64,000 bases of DNA from Chitinophaga pinensis (GCA_945874665.1 CAMCHJ010000001.1:372001-436000), one strand, 5' to 3'. Shown: positions 35,811 through 45,145, counted from the stretch's first letter. Notes: a model not told the origin generated them from the letters alone. Program-made: numbers and translations.

Positions 35811-35858
35811 CTTTAGCACTTTTTTTTACGTGGTTGCAATCGATACAAATCAGTCCAC
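35811..35858 (-). ncRNA. SAM-II riboswitch aptamer upstream of metK
   Basis: Read on the minus strand: P1 5' arm GTGG, then CTGATTTG, the conserved ATTGCAA, P1 3' arm CCAC, an A-rich linker (CGTAAAAAAA), and the conserved GTGCTAAAG. Order and spacing agree with the SAM-II consensus (P1, TGATTT, TTGCAA, A-rich loop, GCTAAA). It lies 72 bases upstream of the SAM synthase start, the expected type of target. No SD follows; the bases after GCTAAAG are ACTTC. Confidence 0.85.
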
Positions 35859-36103
35859 AATGCCACAAAGAAAGCAAATTCCCTTTACTTTACAAAGCTG
35901 GGTGTAGGCATTGGTTTAATTTTCTTTACATCCATTTTTGGCGGTGAGGCTGTCGGGTTCTTTGTTGGCCACCACCAATTAGTCGCCTTTGCTCAGTCAA
36001 TAATTTGAGCGCAAGCTAGTGTTCGCTTGGCTTTAGCAAGTGGTTGCTGGTGTACAGTTGACCACCGTCTAAATTACTAATAATCGGCTGAGGCCGCCTG
36101 GTT
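35859..36103. other. Intergenic stretch, nothing recognised
   Basis: About 245 bases between the metK riboswitch and the E1 gene stop. It should contain the metK promoter, but no full TTG/TAnnTTTG pair was found on the minus strand. No ORF, tRNA or terminator is supported. Confidence 0.4.
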
Positions 36104-38152
36104 TTAGCCAGCCAAGAGGGCAGCCAAGCGGGCTTGCACCTTTTCGGCCGAGGGCAGCATTACTTGCTCTAAACGATCGTTGAGAGGAATAGCAGGCAGG
36201 TTTTCGGCGCCCATGGCATCTACAGGCGCGTCTAAATAACGGAAACAGGCCTTGCTAATGCGGTGTGCCAAGGCTTCAGCAAACGAATTTTGCAACTGCT
36301 CCTCGGTGAGTACCAGTACCTTGCCGTGTCGCTGGGCTGCAGCAAAGCACAGCTCCTCATCAACAGGGTTCAGGGTCCGCAAATCGATGATTTCGACCGC
36401 TCCAGGGAAATGTTTGGCAGCGTTCAGACTCCAATACACGCCCATGCCGTAGGTTATCACGGCACAACTTTCGCCATTTTCTATTTTATGTGGCATGGCT
36501 TCTTGCACCACCCGGCCTTTGCCTAGTGGCACCATATAGTCTTCGTCTGGCTCCACGGTCTTGGCACCATCCGTGCCCGGCACCTTACTCCAATACAAGC
36601 CTTTGTGCTCAAACATCACCACGGGATTGGGGTCATAAAAAGCAGCTTTCATCAGGCCTTTCATATCGGCAGCATTGCTCGGATACACCACTTTAATGCC
36701 CCGAACACTTAAAATAGCCGATTCGATACAGCCGGAGTGGTAAGGACCGCCACCGCCATAAGCCCCGCAAGGCACGCGAATCAAACTCTGTACCGGAAAC
36801 TGTCCGTTGCTCAAGTAGCAGCTCTTGCTGAGCTCCACTACCAATTGGTTGATGCCGCTCCAAATGTAGTCTGCAAACTGTATTTCAACGATGGGCTTGG
36901 TGCCCACGGCCGACATGCCCGCTGTTGAGCCTACCAAATAGGCCTCTTGGATGGGGGTGTTGAACACCCGCTCGTCACCAAATTTATCGGCCAAAGTGGC
37001 TGCCTCACGGAATACGCCGCCGAGGGTGCGGCCCACATCCTGACCGTAAAACAAAGCCTCTGGGTGCTTGCGTAATATTTCTTCCACGGCATGTAGCGCC
37101 GCATCCACCATCACTACTTTTTCGCGACCAGCAGGCGTGCGTACCCCCACTTCTTCGGTCACTGGCGTGGGTGCAAATTCGTGTAAAAAGAGGGAGGCAT
37201 CGCTCGGAATGGCTGCCGCCACCGCAAGGTCAAAATCGGTCTTTACCACGTCAGCAGCATCTGCCGCCATTTTTTGCAGCTCTTCTTCCCAAAATCCGGC
37301 CTCTAACATGGCTTTGTGGAGCTTTACATAGGGGTCTTTTTTGCCGTGTTTGTTTAAATCATCTTCGCTGCGGTACCACTCGCGGCGCACACCCGAAGTA
37401 TGGTGCCCAAGCAAAGGCACGGTGGCATGCACCAAAATGGGTCCGCGCTTCTCGCGCACATGGTCAAAGGCTTCTTGCAACCCTTTGTATGACTTCTCGA
37501 AATCTGTGCCGTCAATTTGCTTCCTTTTGAGGCCCTTAAAGCCCGCCGCATATTCGTAGGCATCCATCGCGCGCATTTCTTTGCCAGTGGCCGAAATACC
37601 CCAGTCGTTGTCTTGCACCAAATACACAATCGGCATCTGATGCAACACCGCCATCTGAAAAGCTTCTGCCACCTCGCCCTCCGTAACGGAGCCGTCGCCC
37701 AGCGAGCACAATACAATGGGTTTTTGGTCGCCAGGTAACAAACCTTGCCGCTCTAGGTAGCCCAGGCCTTGCGCCATGCCTGTAGCAGGAATGGCCTGCA
37801 TGCCGGTAGCGCTGCTTTGGTGGGGAATGGTAGGCATGCCGGCGCGCTTCACCGAAGGGTGCGCGTAATAGGTGCGGCCACCTGAAAAAGGGTCATCGGC
37901 TTTTGCCAACAGCTGGAGCATGAGCTCATAGGGACGAAAACCCATCGCCAACAACACCGACTCATCGCGGTAATACAAGCTCGCATAGTCGTGCGGTTGC
38001 AGCAACAAGCCCGCGGCCAATTGCACGGCCTCGTGACCTTTTGAAGTGGAGTGAACGTATTTGGTAATGGGACGATTTTCGTCGTAAATCTCAGCCATGG
38101 CCCGGGCGGTACTCATCAATTCCCAAGCTCGCTGCATAATAGCTTTCTGCAT
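36104..38152 (-). CDS. Branched-chain 2-oxoacid dehydrogenase E1, alpha and beta subunits fused
   Basis: A 682-residue fusion. The first ~330 residues are the thiamine-diphosphate alpha subunit (TSKGHEAVQLAAGLLL; TPP motif GDGSVTEGEVAEAFQMA ... QDND); from ~345 on it is the transketolase-like beta subunit (ALFYGQDVGRTLGGVFREA, QFADYIWSGINQLV, RVPCGAYGGGGPYHSGCIE). E1 decarboxylates the 2-oxoacids of Val, Leu and Ile and passes the acyl group to lipoyl E2; pyruvate is a possible alternative. The ATG at 38152 is preferred because a -7 box ends at 38171, after which a start at 38173 would not be transcribed. E2 and E3 are not in the window. Confidence 0.93.
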   Translation of the reverse strand: MQKAIMQRAWELMSTARAMAEIYDENRPITKYVHSTSKGHEAVQLAAGLLLQPHDYASLYYRDESVLLAMGFRPYELMLQLLAKADDPFSGGRTYYAHPSVKRAGMPTIPHQSSATGMQAIPATGMAQGLGYLERQGLLPGDQKPIVLCSLGDGSVTEGEVAEAFQMAVLHQMPIVYLVQDNDWGISATGKEMRAMDAYEYAAGFKGLKRKQIDGTDFEKSYKGLQEAFDHVREKRGPILVHATVPLLGHHTSGVRREWYRSEDDLNKHGKKDPYVKLHKAMLEAGFWEEELQKMAADAADVVKTDFDLAVAAAIPSDASLFLHEFAPTPVTEEVGVRTPAGREKVVMVDAALHAVEEILRKHPEALFYGQDVGRTLGGVFREAATLADKFGDERVFNTPIQEAYLVGSTAGMSAVGTKPIVEIQFADYIWSGINQLVVELSKSCYLSNGQFPVQSLIRVPCGAYGGGGPYHSGCIESAILSVRGIKVVYPSNAADMKGLMKAAFYDPNPVVMFEHKGLYWSKVPGTDGAKTVEPDEDYMVPLGKGRVVQEAMPHKIENGESCAVITYGMGVYWSLNAAKHFPGAVEIIDLRTLNPVDEELCFAAAQRHGKVLVLTEEQLQNSFAEALAHRISKACFRYLDAPVDAMGAENLPAIPLNDRLEQVMLPSAEKVQARLAALLAG

Positions 38153-38170
38153 GATCCTATGTTTCACCCG

Positions 38171-38178
38171 CAAAAATA
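38171..38178 (-). promoter_or_regulatory. -7 element of the E1 gene
   Basis: On the minus strand TATTTTTG matches TAnnTTTG and lies 18 bases before the ATG at 38152. It faces away from the -7 box at 38202, with 23 bases between them, so the E1 gene and the oxygenase gene share a compact divergent promoter region. Confidence 0.5.
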
Positions 38179-38201
38179 CGAATCTCCACCCGCCTTACTA
38201 C

Positions 38202-38209
38202 TATATTTG
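38202..38209 (+). promoter_or_regulatory. -7 element of the 2OG-Fe(II) oxygenase gene
   Basis: TATATTTG is a perfect -7 box, 46 bases before the ATG at 38256. No TTG is seen at -33, where the sequence belongs to the opposing promoter. Confidence 0.5.
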
Positions 38210-38255
38210 CAGGGTTGAAGAAAAAGCTGTTAATTCCCTACTAGAAAGTTAATCC

Positions 38256-39209
38256 ATGTCACTTACCACCATCCCCTCCATCGACCTGCATGATTTTGTT
38301 CACGGTAATGCCGAACAACGTGCCGCTTTTGTAAAAGCCTTGGGCGAAGCTTATGAAACCGTAGGCTTCGTGGCCGTTAAAAATCATGGCTTGAGCGATG
38401 CGCTGAGTGCCGATTTATACGGACAAGTGAAAGCATTTTTTGAACTACCTCAAGCGGTAAAGGACCAATATGAGCTGGCGGGTTTGGCAGGCCAACGCGG
38501 CTACACAGGCTTCGGCAAGGAGCACGCTAAGGGCCGCAGCACTGGCGATTTGAAGGAGTTTTTCCAGTTCGGACAAACCGTTACCGACGGCGATCCAGTG
38601 AAAGCCGAGTACCCCAACAATGTGCAGGTGCAAGAACTAACCCATTTTAATCTCAAAGCCCTCGAAGCTTACCGTACCCTCGAAAGCGCTGGCCGGCACA
38701 TGCTGCGCGCCATCGCGCTCTTTTTGGAGCTGGAAGAAGGGTATTTTGATGCTAAAATACACAATGGTAACAGCATACTGCGCGCCATTCACTATGGCCC
38801 AATTACCCACGAGCCCAAAGATGCTGTGCGTGCTGCCGAGCACGAAGACATCAACCTCATCACCCTCCTCATGGGCGCATCGGCTGATGGCTTGCAGATT
38901 TTGAACAAAAACAACGACTGGGTGGCGGTAACCGCCCTGCCCGAGCAAGTGGTGGTAAACGTGGGTGATATGCTGCAGCGATTAACCAATAACCGCCTGC
39001 GCTCAACCACCCACCGCGTGGTCAACCCACCGCGCGAGCAGTGGGGTAACTCGCGCTACTCGATTCCGTTTTTTCTGCACCCACGCTCCAGCATGCCACT
39101 CGACTGCCTGCCGGCATGCATCACCAGCGATAATCCGCTGCATTATGCACCCATCACGGCAGGCGCTTACCTCGACGAGCGTCTCCGCGAAATCGGCCTC
39201 AAAAAATAA
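38256..39209 (+). CDS. Isopenicillin-N-synthase-like 2OG-Fe(II) oxygenase
   Basis: A 317-residue non-haem iron oxygenase. The N-terminal DIOX_N part is IPSIDLHDFVHGNAEQRAAF ... VGFVAVKNHG. The iron triad is visible as H-x-D in EHEDINLITLL and the distal His in STTHRVVNP, followed by RYSIPFF with the 2-oxoglutarate-binding Arg/Ser. The family hydroxylates or cyclises small molecules; bacterial members of this length are mostly uncharacterised. Chromate transporter gene follows after 2 bases. Confidence 0.9.
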   Translation: MSLTTIPSIDLHDFVHGNAEQRAAFVKALGEAYETVGFVAVKNHGLSDALSADLYGQVKAFFELPQAVKDQYELAGLAGQRGYTGFGKEHAKGRSTGDLKEFFQFGQTVTDGDPVKAEYPNNVQVQELTHFNLKALEAYRTLESAGRHMLRAIALFLELEEGYFDAKIHNGNSILRAIHYGPITHEPKDAVRAAEHEDINLITLLMGASADGLQILNKNNDWVAVTALPEQVVVNVGDMLQRLTNNRLRSTTHRVVNPPREQWGNSRYSIPFFLHPRSSMPLDCLPACITSDNPLHYAPITAGAYLDERLREIGLKK

Positions 39210-39211
39210 AA

Positions 39212-40396
39212 ATGGGTAGCAGCAGCTTGCGCCACCAGGTTTTCCTGCGCGATGTACTTGCCCTTTCGCTCTCTGCCTTCGGGGGGCCGCAAGCACACAT
39301 CAGCTTGATGCTCGACCTGTTTGTGGAACGCCGCAAATATCTTAGTGAGCAGGAATTGCTAGAACTGAATGCGCTGTGCCAGATTTTACCAGGACCAACC
39401 TCCACCCAAACCATTACGGCGATCGGCATGAAGTTGGGTGGCCCGCGTTTAGCGTGGCTAACGCTGCTGGTGTGGGCGCTGCCGGCTTGCCTGCTCATGA
39501 CCATGATGGCCTTGCTCATTACCTATTTTAATCAAGAAGGGTTTGAACTGGCTTTACTGCGATATGTGCGGCCAATTGCCGTGGGATTTATTGCAGTGGC
39601 AGCGGTGCGCCTAGGTGTTAAACTCATTCATACCCGGTTGGAGTGGTTTGTTTTGGGATTGGCGATGGTGCTGAGTTTGCTTTTCACCAATTCCTATACC
39701 TTTCCAGCGGTACTCATTTTGGGCGCCCTCATTTCTAACTTTGCCAACCGCGAGCGCATCGAAAAAGAAAAATACAACCTTCACCATATCCGCTGGGGCA
39801 ATTTTTACCTCTTCGCATCCGTTTTGGTGGCAGCAGCCTTGATCGGAAACCTATTTCAGAATAAACCAGTACTGTTTTTCGAAAATATATACCGCTTTGG
39901 GAGTTTGGTGTTTGGGGGTGGACAAGTACTGATTCCCATGATGTTTGAGCAGTTTGTAACCGCTAAAAGCTACCTAACCGCCGATCAGTTTTTGTCTGGC
40001 TACGGCCTCGCTCAAGCCATTCCCGGCCCTATTTTTTCGTTTGCTTCTTTTTTAGGCGCCATGTCTTTTCAAGAAAGCGGCCACCTCAGCATGCTAGGCG
40101 GAGCAATCATTGGTGGGGTCGGCATTTTTTTACCGGGTACATTTTTGATCTTTTTCATTTATCCAGCTTGGGAAGAATTGAAGAAGATGTCTGGTGTTAA
40201 GAAGGCCATGTCGGGGATAAATGCAGCGGCCACCGGACTCGTAGCTGCGGCAGCTATCATCCTCATGCAGCCCATTGGTTTTGATGTTGTGAATGTGGGC
40301 ATCGTTGCAGCCACTTTTGTGCTACTTTATTTTTGGAAAATCCCGCCACTGTTGTTGATCAGCTTGGGCATCATGGGAGGTGTGATTTTTCTTTAA
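39212..40396 (+). CDS. chrA: Chromate transporter (ChrA family)
   Basis: A 394-residue inner-membrane protein with two homologous Chromate_transp domains. The N-half has LSLSAFGGPQAHISLMLDLFVERRKYLS and LCQILPGPTSTQ; the C-half repeats this as GGGQVLIPMMFEQFV and YGLAQAIPGPIFSFASFLGAM. ChrA exports chromate by proton-driven antiport in known cases; other anions are possible. The gene starts 2 bases after the oxygenase and its last 4 bases overlap the convergent lipoprotein gene. Confidence 0.92.
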   Translation: MGSSSLRHQVFLRDVLALSLSAFGGPQAHISLMLDLFVERRKYLSEQELLELNALCQILPGPTSTQTITAIGMKLGGPRLAWLTLLVWALPACLLMTMMALLITYFNQEGFELALLRYVRPIAVGFIAVAAVRLGVKLIHTRLEWFVLGLAMVLSLLFTNSYTFPAVLILGALISNFANRERIEKEKYNLHHIRWGNFYLFASVLVAAALIGNLFQNKPVLFFENIYRFGSLVFGGGQVLIPMMFEQFVTAKSYLTADQFLSGYGLAQAIPGPIFSFASFLGAMSFQESGHLSMLGGAIIGGVGIFLPGTFLIFFIYPAWEELKKMSGVKKAMSGINAAATGLVAAAAIILMQPIGFDVVNVGIVAATFVLLYFWKIPPLLLISLGIMGGVIFL

Positions 40397-40818
40397 TTGG
40401 TGACCCGTAAGGTATTGGAGCTGGGCGAGTACAACGAACGGTAGGGCTTCAAATTAAAAGCTGCAGGGCCTCGTGCTGGATAGCCATCCAATGAAAAACG
40501 CGATTCACAACAGGCGCACTGCAACAAATTAATGGCGCTATCAAGCGATACCACATGGCAAGGCTCTGACGGCAGATAAGTACACGCTTGGTCGAACACC
40601 AAAAATTCGTCGATGGTTTGCCGGTAAATGATCAATCCACGGTAGCCTGCTGACGGGAATTCAAGTAGTCCACCTACCACATTGATGGCCTGATAACTGG
40701 GCAAATTGAGGTTGATGAATACGTCGACTTGGATGTTGGGCACAAAATCGCGGTTTTGGTCGCCACAGCCCACCAAAAGCAGCAACGCCAGTAGCATCCC
40801 TTTAAGCGGAGTAGTCAT
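40393..40818 (-). CDS. Rieske-fold-like lipoprotein with altered cluster ligands
   Basis: A 141-residue lipoprotein with lipobox LVGC (C18). The middle and end have the plan of a small Rieske domain: [24 protein letters not shown], a loop, then [27 protein letters not shown]. In a true Rieske protein the motifs are C-x-H and C-x-x-H-G-S; here they read C-T-Y and C-A-C-C-E-S, so both His ligands are gone while cysteines remain. It may hold no cluster or another metal site. ATG at 40818 lies 17 bases inside the end of the preceding dehydrogenase gene, implying coupling. Confidence 0.75.
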   Translation of the reverse strand: MTTPLKGMLLALLLLVGCGDQNRDFVPNIQVDVFINLNLPSYQAINVVGGLLEFPSAGYRGLIIYRQTIDEFLVFDQACTYLPSEPCHVVSLDSAINLLQCACCESRFSLDGYPARGPAAFNLKPYRSLYSPSSNTLRVTN

Positions 40819-41656
40819 AAAAGCCCCTTCCTGTTTTACGGCCGTGAAAGCCGGCATTTACTTTTTGCTCTTGGATGCGACTCGGTCTAAATTTAGGGTC
40901 ATAGTGAAACGAAGCATACATGCTCGAGGTCACCGAAAAATTGGTGTCCACCCCAATCAAGTCCATGAGCTTAAACGGCCCCATCTTAAAGCCACGGGCC
41001 TCCAACAGCTGATCGATGGTTTCAAAATCTGCGATTTGCTCTTCGCAGGCCAGCAAACTCTCTACATAAAAATGCCTGGCTACCCGGTTTACAATAAAGC
41101 CAGGGGCGTCTTTGGCGTGCACTGGCTTTTTACCTAGCTTAATGCTCAGCTCATATATGCTATTGGCTACCTCTGGCAAGGTGGCTTCGCCCGAAATCAC
41201 TTCTACCAGCTTCATGATATGGGCAGGATTGAAGAAGTGCATACCTACTACTTGCTCTGGGCGTTTTACGCCAGCGGCAATGGAGGTTACAGGAATGGAG
41301 GAGGTGTTGGTGGCGAGGATCGTATTAGGCCCGTTGATCAGCTCGAGCTGCTGAAACAGCTCAACCTTTACTTCCTTTTTTTCTATGATAGCCTCGATAC
41401 ACAAATCGGCCACCAAATGTTCAAAACGACCAGTGATTTGCAGCAGCGACCAAGTTTCAGCCTGTTTTTCGGCCGAAATAAGGCCTTTTTCTACCGCTTT
41501 GCTGAGGTTACTTTCGATTTGCTTCCTTGCTTTTTCAAGCATTGCGGGCTGCATATCATACAAAATGGTGCGAAAACCAGCCATGGCACACACTTGCGCA
41601 ATGCCCAAGCCCATGGTGCCTGCCCCGATTACGCCGATGGTGTTGATTGGATGCAT
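40802..41656 (-). CDS. 3-hydroxybutyryl-CoA dehydrogenase
   Basis: A 284-residue NAD(P)-dependent 3-hydroxyacyl-CoA dehydrogenase. Seen: Rossmann motif [21 protein letters not shown], the TNTSSIPVT block and the catalytic-His region [18 protein letters not shown], then the C-terminal helical domain with [14 protein letters not shown]. The length fits the short, single-function form used in butanoate or PHB metabolism and fatty-acid oxidation. It is 3 bases downstream of pheS in a minus-strand run guaB-pheS-hbd. Confidence 0.93.
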   Translation of the reverse strand: MHPINTIGVIGAGTMGLGIAQVCAMAGFRTILYDMQPAMLEKARKQIESNLSKAVEKGLISAEKQAETWSLLQITGRFEHLVADLCIEAIIEKKEVKVELFQQLELINGPNTILATNTSSIPVTSIAAGVKRPEQVVGMHFFNPAHIMKLVEVISGEATLPEVANSIYELSIKLGKKPVHAKDAPGFIVNRVARHFYVESLLACEEQIADFETIDQLLEARGFKMGPFKLMDLIGVDTNFSVTSSMYASFHYDPKFRPSRIQEQKVNAGFHGRKTGRGFYDYSA

Positions 41657-41659
41657 AAA

Positions 41660-42682
41660 TTAAAGTTCGGATGAAAACTGCCTCAAAAAACGCAGGTCGT
41701 TTTCAAAGAATAAACGGATGTCTTTCATCTGATATTTCAACATGGTCATTCTTTCGATGCCCATGCCAAAGGCATAGCCGCTGTAGCGCTTGCTGTCGAT
41801 ACCGCAGTTTTCGAGCACTTGCGGGTCTACCATACCGCAGCCCAAAATTTCTACCCAACCCGTTTGCTTGCACACGCTGCAGCCGGCTTGGCTGCAGATG
41901 AAGCAGCTCACGTCCATTTCGGCCGAAGGTTCGGTAAAGGGAAAGTAGCTGGCACGGAAGCGCACTTTGAGGTCGCGACCAAAAAACTCAGTGGCAAACA
42001 GGTAAAGTGTTTGTTTAAGATCCGCAAAACTCACGTTTTCAGCTATATAAAGGCCTTCCAGCTGGTGAAATTGCATGTGCGAACGCGCCGAAACGGTTTC
42101 GTTGCGGTACACCCTGCCCGGCGAAATCGTGCGGATGGGTAAATTGCCAAGCTGCATTTCTTTCACCTGCACGGTGGAGGTGTGGGTGCGCAGGAGGATG
42201 TCGGGATTGGTTTGTACAAAGAAGGTGTCCTGCATATCGCGCGCCGGGTGGTCGTCGTCGAAATTAAGGGCGCCAAAGTTGTGCCAGTCGTCAACCACCT
42301 CATGGCCCTCACTGATGTTGAAGCCTTGGGCCTCAAAAAAGCGGATGATTTCTTGACGGACAAGGGAGAGCGGATGGCGACTGCCGAGGCCAAGGGGCTG
42401 GGGTGGGCGGGTGGCGTCGAAGCTGTTGTCGATGGCGGCAGGTCCACTTTCTAATGCTTCTTTTTGAGCGGTCCACCGACCTTCCACTTCCTGCTTGAGG
42501 AGGTTGATTTCTTTGCCGTATAGCTTTTTGTCTTCGCCCGAAACCGACCGAAAGGCTTCAAAAAGCTCGCTGACGAGGCCTTTTTTGCTCAAAAAGCGCA
42601 AGCGGTACTGCTCCAGCGCTTCGGCAGTGGGGATGTCGAAACCTGCGGCTTCGGTGCGGATGGCGGCTATCTGTTCTTTCAT
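41660..42682 (-). CDS. pheS: Phenylalanine--tRNA ligase alpha subunit
   Basis: A 340-residue class II aminoacyl-tRNA synthetase subunit. The N-terminal coiled coil (AEALEQYRLRFLSKKGLVSELFEAF) and the catalytic domain with HPLSLVRQEIIRFFEAQGFN, RTHTSTVQ (motif 2 region), FHQLEGLYI and the motif 3 GMGIERMTMLKYQMKDIR are present. Length is standard. It lies 3 bases after guaB. The beta subunit is not in the window. Confidence 0.96.
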   Translation of the reverse strand: MKEQIAAIRTEAAGFDIPTAEALEQYRLRFLSKKGLVSELFEAFRSVSGEDKKLYGKEINLLKQEVEGRWTAQKEALESGPAAIDNSFDATRPPQPLGLGSRHPLSLVRQEIIRFFEAQGFNISEGHEVVDDWHNFGALNFDDDHPARDMQDTFFVQTNPDILLRTHTSTVQVKEMQLGNLPIRTISPGRVYRNETVSARSHMQFHQLEGLYIAENVSFADLKQTLYLFATEFFGRDLKVRFRASYFPFTEPSAEMDVSCFICSQAGCSVCKQTGWVEILGCGMVDPQVLENCGIDSKRYSGYAFGMGIERMTMLKYQMKDIRLFFENDLRFLRQFSSEL

Positions 42683-42685
42683 CGC

Positions 42686-44155
42686 TTATCGCGTATAATT
42701 GGGGGCCTCGCGGGTAATGGTTACACCGTGGGGGTGACTCTCACGCAGACCGCTGTTGGTAATGCGTACAAATTTAGCTTCTTGCAACTCGCTGATGGTG
42801 CGGGCACCTACGTAACCCATGCCGGCGCGCAAACCTCCTATATATTGGTACATAACTTCGTCGAGACGGCCTTTGTAGGGCACGCGACCAACGATGCCTT
42901 CCGGCACGAGTTTTTTGATTTCGTCTTCAGCATCTTGAAAATAGCGGTCTTTTGAACCATCTTTCATCGCCTCAATGGAGCCCATGCCGCGGTAGGTTTT
43001 AAACTTGCGGCCTTCGAAAATAATGGTTTCACCCGGAGATTCTTCCACCCCTGCGAAAATAGAACCGCCCATGATGCAATCGGCACCAGCAGCCAAAGCC
43101 TTTACAATATCGCCCGTGTAGCGGATACCGCCATCTGCAATAATGGGAACGCCCGTGCCTTTGAGGGCCATGTACGCCTCGTAAACTGCTGTGAGCTGAG
43201 GCACACCTACACCAGCTACTACGCGGGTGGTGCAAATAGAACCTGGACCAACACCTACTTTCACACCATCAGCACCGGCATCGGCCAAAGCCTTTGCTGC
43301 TGCGCCGGTAGCCACGTTGCCAACAATCATTTGTAAGTTCGGGAAAGCCTCTTTGGCACGTTTGAGCGCCGCAATTACGCCAGCCGAATGGCCGTGCGCA
43401 GTATCAATGGTAATCACATCCACGCCAGCTGCAGCCAAGGCCTTTACACGATCAAGCATGTCGGGCGTTACACCCACTGCAGCACCTACGCGTAGCCTGC
43501 CGAGCTCGTCCTTACAGGCCATCGGATGGTCTTTGAGCTTAAGAATGTCTTTATAAGTAATGAGGCCGATGAGTTTGTAGTTGCCATCTACCACCGGTAG
43601 TTTTTCAATTTTATGCTCTTGCAAAATGCCTTCGGCTTGCTGAAGAGAGGTGCCTTCGCGGGCAGTTACGAGCCGGTCCTTGGTCATTACTTCAGCAATG
43701 GGTCTACTCCGGTCTTTTTCAAAGCGCAAGTCGCGATTGGTAAGCACCCCCACCAAAGTTTGAGCATTATCTACGATGGGAATGCCGCCGATGCGATTTT
43801 CCTCCATCAGGTCCAGCGCCTCGCCGATGGTAGCATTTTCATGCAAGGTAATGGGATCCACGATCATACCGCTTTCTGAGCGCTTCACCTTGCGTACCTC
43901 AGCTGCTTGCCGTTCGATACTCATGTTTTTGTGCAACATGCCGATGCCGCCGCTTTGTGCAATGGCAATGGCCAATCCCGATTCAGTAACCGTGTCCATA
44001 GCAGCTGAAGCAATGGGTACGTTGAGGCGGATTTTACGCGTTAAACGGGAAGAAATATCTACTTCGCGGGGAAGCACTTCAGAATAGGCCGGGAGGAGGA
44101 GAACATCGTCGTAGGTAAGGCCTTCACCTACAATCTTTTGTGAATAATCGAGCAT
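42686..44155 (-). CDS. guaB: Inosine-5'-monophosphate dehydrogenase
   Basis: A 489-residue enzyme, the first committed step of GMP synthesis. The barrel begins [15 protein letters not shown]; two CBS domains occupy ~residues 95-205; the catalytic loop [20 protein letters not shown] holds the active Cys; the flap region includes [13 protein letters not shown]. Length is normal. A perfect hairpin ends one base before its ATG and a -7 box lies just behind, so its leader is essentially that hairpin. Confidence 0.97.
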   Translation of the reverse strand: MLDYSQKIVGEGLTYDDVLLLPAYSEVLPREVDISSRLTRKIRLNVPIASAAMDTVTESGLAIAIAQSGGIGMLHKNMSIERQAAEVRKVKRSESGMIVDPITLHENATIGEALDLMEENRIGGIPIVDNAQTLVGVLTNRDLRFEKDRSRPIAEVMTKDRLVTAREGTSLQQAEGILQEHKIEKLPVVDGNYKLIGLITYKDILKLKDHPMACKDELGRLRVGAAVGVTPDMLDRVKALAAAGVDVITIDTAHGHSAGVIAALKRAKEAFPNLQMIVGNVATGAAAKALADAGADGVKVGVGPGSICTTRVVAGVGVPQLTAVYEAYMALKGTGVPIIADGGIRYTGDIVKALAAGADCIMGGSIFAGVEESPGETIIFEGRKFKTYRGMGSIEAMKDGSKDRYFQDAEDEIKKLVPEGIVGRVPYKGRLDEVMYQYIGGLRAGMGYVGARTISELQEAKFVRITNSGLRESHPHGVTITREAPNYTR

Positions 44156-44156
44156 G

Positions 44157-44177
44157 GCAAATAAGTTGCTTATTTGC
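44157..44177 (-). promoter_or_regulatory. 9-bp hairpin touching the guaB start codon
   Basis: GCAAATAAG (minus strand, 44177-44169) and CTTATTTGC (44165-44157) are exact complements with a 3-base loop. Only one base separates it from the ATG. With the -7 box at 44182-44189 the transcript should start at about the first base of the hairpin. Confidence 0.8.
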
Positions 44178-44181
44178 GGTA

Positions 44182-44189
44182 CAAAGTTA
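44182..44189 (-). promoter_or_regulatory. -7 element of guaB
   Basis: TAACTTTG on the minus strand matches TAnnTTTG, 26 bases before the guaB ATG. No TTG was found at the -33 distance. Confidence 0.5.
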
Positions 44190-44251
44190 AGAAAATTGTT
44201 GAGGTTTGCATGAAAAGCGTATTATTTCTTTCTCAGAGAGGGATGGGGCTA

Positions 44252-45145
44252 TTAGCGGCTTTTTAAAAGCTCAAGTAGTACATCGGGGTAGTCGGTGATG
44301 ATGCCATCAACCCCAAAATCAAGCATACTTTGCATATCCTCAGACGTATTCACGGTCCATGGAATCACCTGCATGCCTACCAACCTAGCGTATTCGAGGA
44401 GTTTGGGGTTGACGAATTTGAAGTACGGACTGTAAATGGTGGGGATGAAGCCGAGTTCTTGAATGGCTTTTTCAGGTTGCAGTGGCAGTTCGGTGAGCAG
44501 GGCAATTTTTATAGGATAATCCTTGCCATTGATGTATTGCAGCGGCCGCACATCGAAGCTTTGGATAGTGGTGCGGTTGAGCACATTGGCTTTGGCCAGC
44601 ACCTCGATTACCAGTTCGGCAAAGCTGTCAACGGCAGGGTGGAATTTGCCGTCGGTGGCGATTTGCGATTTGATTTCGATGTTGTAGTGCGTGGCAGGCA
44701 GTTTGTATTCGCGGCAATGGCGTTCTACCGCAGCCAGGAGCTCTGATAGCAGGGGTTTTGGCACAGGCATTTTTTGCTGCTGGGGGAACCTGCTGTTGCC
44801 TTTACTACCACAGTCGTAATTAGCTATTTCGTTGTAATTGAGCTCATACAAATTGAGCTGCTTGCCTTTGCTGCTGCTGAGTTCACGGCCGTTGGCATCT
44901 AAGCAGATTTCGCTGTTGATCCAGGGTTCGTGCGACACTACCACAAGTTGGTCCTTACTGATCACAACATCGAGCTCAAGCGTATTTACGCCTAAATTGA
45001 GGGCGGCAAGCATGGCGGGAATGGTGTTTTCGGGATACAGGCCTCGCGCACCACGGTGACCTTGCACATCGATTTTAAATTGTGCTTGCATTTTTAAGGG
45101 TATGCTCAGCAAAGAGAGTAAAAAGAAAGTGTGTAAAAAGCGCAT
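44252..45145 (-). CDS. Secreted glycerophosphodiester phosphodiesterase
   Basis: A 297-residue protein with a signal peptide (MRFLHTFFLLSLLSIPLKMQAQ). The GDPD barrel has VQGHRGARGLYPENTIPAML (general-acid/base His and metal ligands), NTLELDVVISKD and VSHEPW. It should hydrolyse glycerophosphodiesters to glycerol 3-phosphate and an alcohol in the periplasm. The ATG at 45145 starts the signal peptide; an in-frame codon at 45184 is less likely. Single gene. Confidence 0.92.
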   Translation of the reverse strand: MRFLHTFFLLSLLSIPLKMQAQFKIDVQGHRGARGLYPENTIPAMLAALNLGVNTLELDVVISKDQLVVVSHEPWINSEICLDANGRELSSSKGKQLNLYELNYNEIANYDCGSKGNSRFPQQQKMPVPKPLLSELLAAVERHCREYKLPATHYNIEIKSQIATDGKFHPAVDSFAELVIEVLAKANVLNRTTIQSFDVRPLQYINGKDYPIKIALLTELPLQPEKAIQELGFIPTIYSPYFKFVNPKLLEYARLVGMQVIPWTVNTSEDMQSMLDFGVDGIITDYPDVLLELLKSR

